From NCBI RefSeq assembly GCF_030269305.1, contig NZ_BSTC01000005.1, positions 186,001 to 250,000 on the forward strand: DNA of 64,000 nucleotides. The letters run 5' to 3'. Positions 42,698-50,636 of this stretch are shown here, piece by piece. The DNA is from Kineosporia sp. NBRC 101731. Its GTDB lineage: Bacteria > Actinomycetota > Actinomycetes > Actinomycetales > Kineosporiaceae. The first letter of the stretch is position 1; each line of letters starts with the position of its first letter. The notes below the pieces were generated by a model. The model was not told where the DNA came from. It saw only the letters and a program-made list of their open reading frames with translations, and did no database searches. The translations under genes were made by a program, and so were the position numbers.

Positions 42698-44023
42698 GTG
42701 CCGAGCCGATTCGCCCAGGCCTCACCCCGTCACGTCTTCCGCGCCCTGGGAGTGCGCAACTTCCGGCTCTTCGCCGGTGGGCAGGTGCTGTCGGTCACCG
42801 GCACCTGGATGATGATCGTGGCCCAGGACTGGCTGGTGCTCGGGATGACCGACCGCCCGGGCCCGGTGCTGGGCCTGGTCACCGCACTGCAGTTCGTGCC
42901 GCTGGCCCTGTTCATGCTGTACGGCGGGCGTCTGGCCGACCGGCACGACAAGCGGCTGCTGCTCATCGGGGCGAACAGCGTCTCGGCCGTGCTGGGACTG
43001 GTGATGGCCGGGCTGGTGCTGAGCGGGCAGATCACGATCTGGCAGATCTGTGTCTTCGCGTTCGCGGTGGGTACGGTCAACGCCCTCGAGGTGCCCACCC
43101 GGATGTCGTTCGTCAGCGAACTGGTGGGGCCCGCCCTGCTGCCCAACGCGTCCGCCCTCAGTTCCGCCTACTTCAACATCGCCCGGGTGGCGGGCGCCGC
43201 GCTGGCCGGGGTGCTCATCGCCGGGGTCGGTGAGGGATGGGTGCTCGTGCTGAACGCGCTGAGCTACGCCTTCAGCGTGGCCGGGCTGGCCCGGATCCGG
43301 GTGGGTGAGCTGCACCGCTCGTCCGTGCGCCCGCGGGACGGGATCAGGGCCGGGCTGCGCTATGTGGCCGGTCGTCGTGACCTGCTCTCCCCGATCGCCC
43401 TGGTCGCCGTGATCGGCCTGTTCGCGCTCAATTTCCAGCTCACCCTGCCGCTGCTGGCGAAAACCGTGTTCAGCGCCGACGCCGGCGAGTTCGGCCTGCT
43501 GTCAGCAGCTCTCGCGGTCGGCTCGCTGGTGTCGGCCTTCGTCACCACCGCCCGCACCAGCCGGCCCCCGGCCCGGCTGGTCTGCCTCAGCGCCGTGGCT
43601 CTCGGGGTGGCCGAGCTGGCCGCCGGTCTGGCGCCCACGTTCGGCAGCGCGATGATGCTGCTGGCGGTCGTGGGCTTCACCTCCATGTACTTCGCCCAGG
43701 CCGCCAACCACCGCATCCAGCTGGGCAGCGACCCGCAGTACCGCGGCCGGGTGCTGGCGCTGTACTCGCTGATCCTGCAGGGCACCACACCGCTCGGTGC
43801 GCTGGTGATCGGCTGGGTCAGCGAGGGTCACGGCGCCCGCTGGGGCCTCTACCTCGGCGGGGTCGCCGCGCTGGTGGCGGGGGTGGTGGGGCTGGTCCAC
43901 GAACGCACGCAGCGATACCGGGTGGACGACGTGCCCGACCCGGGTGGGTCGTCCACCCTTGATCTCCCGGAACCGGAGGAGAACCGGCGCGAACTGGCCC
44001 CTCCGATGCGCCGGATGCCCTGA
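42698..44023 (+). CDS. MFS transporter, EntS-like (MFS_3)
   Basis: Twelve-helix major facilitator of 441 residues. FRALGVRNFRLFAGGQVLSVTGTWMMIVAQDWLVL is the start typical of the EntS/MFS_3 drug and siderophore exporter group (shown here in part), with GGRLADRHDKRLLL in loop 2-3 and ALEVPTRMSFVSELVG in helix 4. It ends in a hydrophilic Pro/Glu-rich tail. The GTG at 42698 comes seven bases after the preceding stop, so it is probably co-transcribed with the two-TM protein at 41233. Its second-module counterpart is absent. Confidence 0.87.
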   Translation: MPSRFAQASPRHVFRALGVRNFRLFAGGQVLSVTGTWMMIVAQDWLVLGMTDRPGPVLGLVTALQFVPLALFMLYGGRLADRHDKRLLLIGANSVSAVLGLVMAGLVLSGQITIWQICVFAFAVGTVNALEVPTRMSFVSELVGPALLPNASALSSAYFNIARVAGAALAGVLIAGVGEGWVLVLNALSYAFSVAGLARIRVGELHRSSVRPRDGIRAGLRYVAGRRDLLSPIALVAVIGLFALNFQLTLPLLAKTVFSADAGEFGLLSAALAVGSLVSAFVTTARTSRPPARLVCLSAVALGVAELAAGLAPTFGSAMMLLAVVGFTSMYFAQAANHRIQLGSDPQYRGRVLALYSLILQGTTPLGALVIGWVSEGHGARWGLYLGGVAALVAGVVGLVHERTQRYRVDDVPDPGGSSTLDLPEPEENRRELAPPMRRMP

Positions 44024-44066
44024 ACCGGCCGAGAGCGGTTTCGTGACGTGGCGGCGGCAACGCGCC

Positions 44067-45326
44067 CTAGTGGGTCGCGTCGACGTGGGCCACCGGGTGC
44101 CGCGGGAAGGTCTCCTTCGCGCGGTAGGCCAGCACCAGGGCGACCGCGGTCATGATCGAGCCGAGCAGGGGCAGCAGCGCCAGATAGCCGTGGCCGTAGA
44201 GGCGCTCGCCGATCAGGGCACCGCTGCCGATGCCGATCTGGAACGCCACCACCTGCACCGAGGCCGCTGCGTCCGGGCTGCGAGGAGCCCGGCGGATCAC
44301 CGCGGCCTGCAGGCTCAGTGACATGGGGGACGAGGAAAGGCCCCAGAACAGTACGGCGATCACGGTGACCACCAGGCCCGGGGTGCCGACGAGAACGGCC
44401 ATCGACGCCGCCATGCCGCCGAAGATCGCCATCATCACCAGGTCGGGGCGGCGGTCGATGAAACGCCCGGCGAGGATGTTGCCGAGCACCCCGGCCACCC
44501 CGAAGCCGAGCAGCAGCAGGGCCAGACCCCGCCCGTCCAGGCCACCGTCACGGCGTACCAGCGGGGCGATGTAGGTGTAGGCGGCGAACTGGCCGACCAC
44601 CGCGGTGAGGGTGATGAGACAGCCGGGCAGGGTGGCCCGGGAGCGGACCTGCCGGGCCGCGGCGCGGAGCTGGCCGCCCAGGGTCTTGGCCGCGTCACGG
44701 GGGAGCACGGGCAGACGGGGCACGACGATCAGGAAACAGATCAGGCTGAGCGCGCCCACACCGGCCACACTCGCCACGGCCACCCGCCAGCTGGTGGCCT
44801 GCCCGACCACGGTGGCGATGGGCGCGCCGAGCACCATGGCCAGCGACGAGCCGGTGAAGACGACGGCGGTGGCCCTGCCGCTGTGGCCGGGAGGGGCCAG
44901 ACGGGCGGCGATCGGGGCGACGATCGCCCAGAACACGCCGTGCGCGGCGGCGGAGAAGATCCGGGTCACGGACAGGATGGTGAGGCTGGGCGCGAACGCC
45001 GCGACCAGCTGGGCCACCACGAACACGGCGAGTGTGGCCGCCAGCAGCCGGTTGCGGGTGAAGCGCATGGTCAGGGCGGTCATCGGGATCGTGGTGACGG
45101 CGGCGACCGCGGCGTACGAGGTGAGCAGCAGGCCCACCTGGGCCTCGGTGACGTCCAGGTCGGCGCTGATCTGGGGCAGCAGGCCGATCGGGAGGACCTC
45201 GGCGGTCACGTAGATGAACGAGCACGTCGCCAGCACGGTCAACGCGGCATAGTTGGGTCTGTCCGGCGCGGTGATCGTCGGGTCGGGCAGGCCAGGGGTG
45301 CGGGTCGGGCTGGACACGTGATTCAC
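44067..45326 (-). CDS. MFS transporter, AraJ/arabinose-efflux type (DHA1)
   Basis: Twelve-helix major facilitator of about 419 residues. SFIYVTAEVLPIGLLPQIS and VGLLLTSYAAVAAVTTIPM are typical of the AraJ/YdhP DHA1 group, which exports sugars or drugs; TGSSLAMVLGAPIATVVGQ is the conserved helix-5 motif. The start is uncertain: GTG at 45326 or at 45317, neither with a strong ribosome site. It is divergent from the ROK regulator at 45370 across 43 bp, so the two promoters must overlap, and the ROK protein probably controls it. Confidence 0.87.
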   Translation of the reverse strand: MNHVSSPTRTPGLPDPTITAPDRPNYAALTVLATCSFIYVTAEVLPIGLLPQISADLDVTEAQVGLLLTSYAAVAAVTTIPMTALTMRFTRNRLLAATLAVFVVAQLVAAFAPSLTILSVTRIFSAAAHGVFWAIVAPIAARLAPPGHSGRATAVVFTGSSLAMVLGAPIATVVGQATSWRVAVASVAGVGALSLICFLIVVPRLPVLPRDAAKTLGGQLRAAARQVRSRATLPGCLITLTAVVGQFAAYTYIAPLVRRDGGLDGRGLALLLLGFGVAGVLGNILAGRFIDRRPDLVMMAIFGGMAASMAVLVGTPGLVVTVIAVLFWGLSSSPMSLSLQAAVIRRAPRSPDAAASVQVVAFQIGIGSGALIGERLYGHGYLALLPLLGSIMTAVALVLAYRAKETFPRHPVAHVDATH

Positions 45327-45369
45327 ATTAAACTCTGTCTTCGAGTAAATACAGGGAGTTGGACCGATC

Positions 45370-46494
45370 GTGATCGGGACCAGGGCGTCCGAACTACTTC
45401 GGGTGGTGCACGAGAACCCGGACATCACCCGGGCTGACGCCGCCCGTACGGTCGGTATCGGCACCGGGGCGGCGACCGAGCTGGTGGCGCGTCTCACAGC
45501 CGCCGAGCTGATCAGCGAGCGCCCGGCCGGGCCGGCCGGGCGGGGGCGGCCCACCACCGTGCTGCAGCCGCACCCGCGCGGTCCGCTGGTACTGGCCGTG
45601 GCGTTCGCCCACGAGACCTGGCGGGCCGAGGTGGTGCAGCTCGGCGGTCAGGTGGTGGCCTGTGACGGGGACGAGCAGATGGCCGGCGCCTACGGGGACG
45701 GCGAGCGCATCCTGCACGAGGTACAGGGGCGTCTGACGAAGCTGCGGCGGCGTTTTCGCGGCCGGATCCGGGGTATGGGCGTCTCGGTGCCCGGGCTGGT
45801 GGCGATGGACCGGTTGATCGAGGCGAGCACGCTGGGCTGGTCGGGCCTGGACCTGAACGTGTTGTGGCCCAAGGCCCCGGTGATGGCGGTGGGCAACGAC
45901 GCCACGTTCGCGGCCTCCGCGGAGTCGCGGCGGGGTGCCGCGGTCGGGGCCGCGGTGGCCCTGCACATCCGGGTGGACGCAGGTCTCGGCGGCGCGCTGG
46001 TGGAGTCGGGCCGGGTGCTCACCGGTGCGGTGGGGCTGGGTGGGGAGTTCGGCCACGTGCCCTTCGCCGGGGACGACGTGGAGTGTCCCTGCGGGGCGCG
46101 GGGTTGCTGGGGGGCCAGCCTGGACGGTTTCGCCCTGGCCCGGTTGCTCGGTCAGCCGGTGCCGGCCGATCCGGTGTCCTACGCCCGGCGCGTGGTGGCC
46201 TCCGGCGGCCGGACCGAGCGGCAGGCCGTGGAACTGGTCGCCGGTCGGCTCGGCCGCGGGATCGCCGGTCTGGTCAACGCGGTGGACCCGGAACTGGTGA
46301 CCGTCGGCGGGCTGGGCGTGGACTACCTGAACGCGGCCTCGCGCGCGCTGGACGACGCCTACCTGGCCGGTCTGATGGCCTTCCGCCGCGCCGACCCGCC
46401 ACCGGTGCTCGCCGCGCAGTTGCTGGAGGGCGGTCCGGTGGCCGGGGCGGCCGAGGAGGCCTGGACGCGGTTGTGGCCGTTGCTGCCGACCTGA
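45370..46494 (+). CDS. ROK-family transcriptional regulator
   Basis: Protein of 374 residues. The N-terminal winged helix (about 1-65, LLRVVHENPDITRADAARTVG) is followed by a ROK sugar-binding domain with VAVGNDATFAASAE, VDAGLGGALVESGRVLTG and the zinc site CPCGARGCWG. Such regulators usually sense a sugar or sugar phosphate and repress a neighbouring transporter; the divergent MFS gene 43 bp away is the obvious target. GTG start at 45370 with GGGAG about eleven bases upstream. The ATP-site residues of kinase-type ROK proteins are not obvious, consistent with a regulator. Confidence 0.92.
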   Translation: MIGTRASELLRVVHENPDITRADAARTVGIGTGAATELVARLTAAELISERPAGPAGRGRPTTVLQPHPRGPLVLAVAFAHETWRAEVVQLGGQVVACDGDEQMAGAYGDGERILHEVQGRLTKLRRRFRGRIRGMGVSVPGLVAMDRLIEASTLGWSGLDLNVLWPKAPVMAVGNDATFAASAESRRGAAVGAAVALHIRVDAGLGGALVESGRVLTGAVGLGGEFGHVPFAGDDVECPCGARGCWGASLDGFALARLLGQPVPADPVSYARRVVASGGRTERQAVELVAGRLGRGIAGLVNAVDPELVTVGGLGVDYLNAASRALDDAYLAGLMAFRRADPPPVLAAQLLEGGPVAGAAEEAWTRLWPLLPT

Positions 46495-46527
46495 TCGGTT
46501 CTGTGTCGCAGGACTGTCGCAGGATCG

Positions 46528-46899
46528 TCAGAGGAACAGGCAGAACGGATGGCCCGAGGGGTCACTGAGGACGCGGACGTCGTCCTGGGGCTGAAAGTCG
46601 TGCAGCACGGCGCCGCACTCCTGGGCGAAGGCCACGGCCGGTGCCAGTTCCGTGACCCGGATGTCGAGGTGGACCTGCATCGGGGTCTGGTCGGTGCCGG
46701 CCGGCCAGACCGGCGGCCGGTAGTTGCTCTCCAGCTGGAACGACAGGCCCGGCCCGGCCGGGGCCCCGAGCGTGCGCCAGTCCGGGAGCTCGTCCTGCGT
46801 CAGTTCCCAGCCCAGGAGGCGGAGGTAGAACTCCGACAGCATCTGCACGTCGTCGGTGTCGAGCACGATGTTGCTCAGCGACAGGTCCGGTCGATCCAC
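46528..46899 (-). CDS. VOC-family (glyoxalase-like) protein
   Basis: Protein of 123 residues with two beta-alpha-beta-beta-beta modules: LSNIVLDTDDVQMLSEFYLRLLGW at the start, QVHLDIRVTELAPAVAFAQECGA in the middle and VRVLSDPSGHPFCLFL at the end. This is the vicinal oxygen chelate fold of lyases, dioxygenases and resistance proteins; the reaction cannot be told. The GTG start at 46899 follows AAGGAGATCTC. It is divergent from the dehydratase gene with only 27 bp between their starts. Confidence 0.87.
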   Translation of the reverse strand: MDRPDLSLSNIVLDTDDVQMLSEFYLRLLGWELTQDELPDWRTLGAPAGPGLSFQLESNYRPPVWPAGTDQTPMQVHLDIRVTELAPAVAFAQECGAVLHDFQPQDDVRVLSDPSGHPFCLFL

Positions 46900-46926
46900 G
46901 AGATCTCCTTATCTAGGATGCAGCTC

Positions 46927-47889
46927 ATGTCCGTTTCGTACTCCGATGTCGAAGCCGCGGCCGAGCGTATCGCCCCAGTGGTGCACCGCACACCCGTGAT
47001 GACCAGCCGCCGCATCGATGAGCAGGCCGGTGCCCAGATCTTCCTGAAGTGCGAGAACCTCCAGAGAGCCGGTGCTTTCAAGATCCGCGGGGCCTACAAC
47101 GCGCTGGCCCGGCTGGATGAGGGGCAGCGGCGGGCCGGGGTCGTCGCGTACTCCTCGGGAAATCACTCCCAGGCCGTGGCCCTGGCCGCGAGCATCCTGG
47201 GGATGTCGGCGACGATCGTCATGCCCCACGACTCCCCGGCATCGAAACTGGCTGCCACACAAGGCTATGGCGCTCAGGTTGTGCACTACGACCGCTACAC
47301 GCAGGACCGGGTGGCGATCGCGGACGCGCTGGCCCGCGAGAGGGGCCTCACCGTCGTGCCGCCGTTCGACGATCCGTACGTGATCGCGGGGCAGGGCACG
47401 GTCGCCAAGGAACTGATGGAGGACGTCGACGGTCTCGACGCGGTGTTCGCCCCTCTCGGGGGTGGTGGGTTGCTGGCCGGAACCGCGCTCGCCGTGCGCG
47501 CACTCGCGCCCGCCGCCCGGGTGTACGGGGTCGAGCCGGAAGCCGGTGACGACGGCGCGCAGTCGTTCCGCTCGGGGGAGATCGTCACCATCGCGGCCCC
47601 GCGGACGATCGCGGACGGTGCGCAGACCACGGCGCTGGGCGCGCACACCTTCCCGATCATCCGCAGCCTCGTGACCGGCGTCCTCACTGCCACCGATGCC
47701 GAACTGATCGACAGCATGCGGCTTCTTGCCGGTTCGGCGAAACTCGTCGTGGAGCCGACCGGCGCCCTGGGCCTGGCCGCCGCACTGCGCCTGGCCCAGG
47801 GTGAGCTGGCCGGCCGCCGGATCGGGGTGGTGCTCAGCGGCGGGAACGTCGACCTGGACCGCTACGCGTCGCTCATCGCCCGCGGATGA
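46927..47889 (+). CDS. PLP-dependent threonine/serine dehydratase-like enzyme
   Basis: Fold-type II PLP enzyme of 320 residues. The Schiff-base Lys is in RAGAFKIRGAYNAL, the substrate loop is SSGNHSQAVALAA, and the phosphate-binding glycines are in APLGGGGLLAGTALA. It ends in SGGNVDLDRYASLI. The short length, without an ACT regulatory domain, matches catabolic threonine dehydratase or threo-3-hydroxyaspartate ammonia-lyase, which release ammonia from the hydroxy-amino acid. The ATG at 46927 has better spacing from AGG than the ATG at 46918. The 3' end overlaps the GGDEF-EAL gene by 17 bp tail to tail. Confidence 0.9.
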   Translation: MSVSYSDVEAAAERIAPVVHRTPVMTSRRIDEQAGAQIFLKCENLQRAGAFKIRGAYNALARLDEGQRRAGVVAYSSGNHSQAVALAASILGMSATIVMPHDSPASKLAATQGYGAQVVHYDRYTQDRVAIADALARERGLTVVPPFDDPYVIAGQGTVAKELMEDVDGLDAVFAPLGGGGLLAGTALAVRALAPAARVYGVEPEAGDDGAQSFRSGEIVTIAAPRTIADGAQTTALGAHTFPIIRSLVTGVLTATDAELIDSMRLLAGSAKLVVEPTGALGLAAALRLAQGELAGRRIGVVLSGGNVDLDRYASLIARG

Positions 47890-49741
47890 GGTAGTCGCCG
47901 GCCTCGGGAACCGGTAGTGGGGCGCTGTAGTAGGTGCCCTGGGCGTGGTCGGCGCCCATCGAGATGATCAGCGCCTCGTCCTGCTCGGTCTTCACTCCCT
48001 CGACCGTGACCGACAGGCCCAGCCGGTGGGCCAGCGCGATGGTCGCGGCGAGCACGTCGCGCCGGGCCGAGCTGTGGGTCGGCGGCTGGTGACGGCCGGT
48101 GCCGAACCAGCGGTCGGTGAGACGTGTCGGCGCCGGCTCGGAGCGGGCGGTGTCCTGCGTGTCCTGCGTGGCCTGCGTGGAGAGGAACTCGCCGGCCAGC
48201 TTGAGCGTGTGCACCCCGAGAGCGGGCAGGTCGGGCAGCCGCGCGAGATGGGCCTGGCCGGTGCCGAAGTCGTCGAGCGCCAGGCTCACGCCGATGTGGG
48301 CGAGGTCGCGGATCACGCGGCGGGTGGCCGGGTCGCCGAGAGCGGCGTCCTCGGTGATCTCCAGCTGCAGCAGATCGGCCGGGAGACCGGTGCGCTCGAG
48401 GATCGTGACCACGTCGCGCACGGTCGCCGGATCGGTCAGCTGTTGCGGGTCGAGGTTGACCGAGACGATCGGCCCCCGCGGCAGCAGATGGTTCCAGGCC
48501 AGCCCCTGACGGCAGGCCCGCTCCAGCACGCTGCGCCCCAGTTCCTCGATCAGCCCGGCGCGCTGGGCGAGCGGGATGAACGCGTGCGGCTCCAGCAGCC
48601 CGTGACGCTCGTGCTCCCACCGGGCCAGAGCCTCCACCATCTCGACCCGGCCCGAGCGCAGCCCGACGATCGGCTGGTAGTGCGCCAGCAGCCGTCCCGA
48701 TCCGATGGCGCCGGGCAGTTCCGCGGCCAGGGCGAGCCCGGCGACCTGCTTGGTGGCGCGCTCGACCTCGAACAGGGCGATCGAGCCGGTGCCGCGCTCG
48801 CGGGCCCAGGAACCGGCCAGACCGGCGTCGCGGAGCACGGTCTCCGGATCGGCGGAGCCGGTGAGCCGGGAGACGACCCCGACCGACGGTGACAGCACCA
48901 TGGCCCGGTCGCCGAGGCTGATCGGCGCGCGCACCGCGAGCTGGGCGGCTGCCACCCGCTGGAGGACGTTCTCCTGGCCCGCGGTCGGCGATTTCGCACC
49001 GATCGCCGCCACGATGAACTCGTCACGCCCGATCCGGCCGATCAGGTCGTCCTCACCACCGAAACGGGCCGACAGCCGCTCGGCGACGGTGCGCAGCAGC
49101 TGATCGCCCACCTCGGTGCCGAAACCCCGGTCGAGGGGCTCGAACCCGTCCAGCGAGAGCAGACAGGCGCCGAGCACGCCCGGGGGTGAGGTGGCCAGCC
49201 GGTCGGTGAGCGCGGCGACGAAGCCCTTACGGTTGAGCAGGCCGGTCACCGGGTCGAGCAGCTCGGCCTGGCGCTGGTCGGCCCGCGCCCGTTCCAGCGC
49301 CAGCAGCGCGGAACTGCGGATGGCGTCCTGCTCCTCGAGCGTGCGGTCGCGCACCGCCCGCACGAAGCCCTGGCTGATGAACGAGATCACCTCGGCCACC
49401 CGCTCCTGCCGGTCGTCGTCGGCCGGGACCAGGAACTTGCGCATCACCAGCGCGTTGGTGCGGCCCAGGGCGATGGGGGAGCCGAAACCCAGAGCCACGA
49501 GCGCCTGGCCGATCTCGGTGCCGGGGGAGGGATCGAACGGGGTGCGCCCCAGCATGTCGATCAGCCGGATGGTCCACCGGCGCAGTTCGGCCACCACCAC
49601 GGTGCGGTCGGCGGTGACGTAGCCGGTGGAAGACAGCAGCCGTGCCCATTCCCAGGCGAACAGGGCGGTGTCGATGGCTGCCTCGTCCGGGGGCGTCGGG
49701 TGACCGTCGGTCGTGACCGTGGGAATGCTCTCCTGGCTCAT
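47873..49741 (-). CDS. GGDEF-EAL protein (probable c-di-GMP phosphodiesterase)
   Basis: Soluble protein of 622 residues. An N-terminal helical domain (about 1-140) resembles a sensory region. The GGDEF domain (about 155-315) has GRDEF in place of GGDEF, so cyclase activity is doubtful. The EAL domain (about 330-610) keeps QPIVGLRSGRVEMVEALARW, VSVNLDPQQL, LEITEDAALGD, ALDDFGTG, EGVK and QGTYYS, so phosphodiesterase activity is likely, though the usual K-x-D is LKLAG. About 35 extra residues with QDTQDT and Pro-rich sequence interrupt the EAL domain. The ATG at 49741 has GAGG upstream. With the cyclase at 15247 it suggests c-di-GMP signalling. Confidence 0.9.
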   Translation of the reverse strand: MSQESIPTVTTDGHPTPPDEAAIDTALFAWEWARLLSSTGYVTADRTVVVAELRRWTIRLIDMLGRTPFDPSPGTEIGQALVALGFGSPIALGRTNALVMRKFLVPADDDRQERVAEVISFISQGFVRAVRDRTLEEQDAIRSSALLALERARADQRQAELLDPVTGLLNRKGFVAALTDRLATSPPGVLGACLLSLDGFEPLDRGFGTEVGDQLLRTVAERLSARFGGEDDLIGRIGRDEFIVAAIGAKSPTAGQENVLQRVAAAQLAVRAPISLGDRAMVLSPSVGVVSRLTGSADPETVLRDAGLAGSWARERGTGSIALFEVERATKQVAGLALAAELPGAIGSGRLLAHYQPIVGLRSGRVEMVEALARWEHERHGLLEPHAFIPLAQRAGLIEELGRSVLERACRQGLAWNHLLPRGPIVSVNLDPQQLTDPATVRDVVTILERTGLPADLLQLEITEDAALGDPATRRVIRDLAHIGVSLALDDFGTGQAHLARLPDLPALGVHTLKLAGEFLSTQATQDTQDTARSEPAPTRLTDRWFGTGRHQPPTHSSARRDVLAATIALAHRLGLSVTVEGVKTEQDEALIISMGADHAQGTYYSAPLPVPEAGDYLIRGR

Positions 49742-50363
49742 CCGGGCCTCGCCATTGCCTTTGCTGTTCAGGAGTGGACTGTTCGGAAGCGGACTGTTCG
49801 GGAGTGGACGGGAGCCGTTGGCGCCGGCGCGGATACGCACCAGGTGTCTGGGTATGCCGTTCGTCGTGCCGGCCGGGATCGTCTTGGCCCGTTCGGGGCT
49901 GGGGTCCACCGGAATCCTCCGCAGCTCAGTGCAAGGAACTCAGTCCAACAAGGCCGACGCAGCAGTTCGCTGCGGCAACACGATGCACATGCTCCGTCAT
50001 CTTGCCGTGGCAACGGTGACCACGCGGCAGTGGTCTCGGCCGTCGTACGAGCCTAGTGGGTTGTTTTGCGCATACCTAGCGGAAGCGGGCACTGTGTCGG
50101 GGAATGGCGCTGACCAGGCCCGACGGCGTGTCGCGGGCCGGGAAGGCCTTCTTCGCCCACGACGGGGATGCAGCGCGGGTGCCATAACTCGGTTCGGACA
50201 CGCAGAAGCTTTAACTCAGAGTTGACGTCCACTACAGTGAGCGACGCCAATTCGGATGGCGGAGTGGAGCCGGTCAGCGCCTGCAGGGAATGCACACTGC
50301 GCCCCGGGCAGCCTGGGGTTCAGGAGCGTGCGGAGCTCCTGTACATGTGAAAGGGGCTTCGCC
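49742..50363. other. Gene-free region with a 15-bp triple repeat
   Basis: About 620 bp between the GGDEF-EAL gene and the plus-strand membrane pair. Three 15-bp units, TGTTC(A/G)GGAGTGGAC with small changes, lie at 49765-49779, 49780-49794 and 49795-49809. They are in frame with an open extension of the GGDEF-EAL gene as far as 49909 but probably precede its start. A TTGACG hexamer is at 50222-50227. No other gene is supported. Confidence 0.45.
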
Positions 50364-50636
50364 GTGCCGGAGGACCTTTCGGAGGTCGATCTCTCGGGTG
50401 TCGCCGTCGGCGGCGCCGGACTCCTCCTCGTCGTGCTCGGATGCGCGGTGGTGTTTCTCGCCGTGCGCTACCGGCGCGAGAACATCCAGCTGAGAGTGAG
50501 AAACACCGAGTTGTCGATGGAGAACGATCGCTGGCACGAAGATTTCGCGGCGGCGACCGGTGAGCTGACCGCCCTGCGCGAGGGTCTTCATGCGGACTGT
50601 GCCTATCGCGGATCCCCCCGGGCGGAGGCATCATGA
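50364..50636 (+). CDS. Small membrane-anchored coiled-coil protein, 90 aa
   Basis: Unrecognised protein of 90 residues with one N-terminal membrane helix (about 12-34, VAVGGAGLLLVVLGCAVVFL) followed by a charged coiled-coil (RENIQLRVRNTELSMENDRW). The acidic N-terminus and basic YRR after the helix predict an outside-N, inside-C orientation. The GTG at 50364 has AAGGGG upstream. Its stop overlaps the start of the 1176-residue gene by four bases (ATGA), so the two proteins are probably made together and may interact through their membrane helices. Confidence 0.72.
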   Translation: MPEDLSEVDLSGVAVGGAGLLLVVLGCAVVFLAVRYRRENIQLRVRNTELSMENDRWHEDFAAATGELTALREGLHADCAYRGSPRAEAS

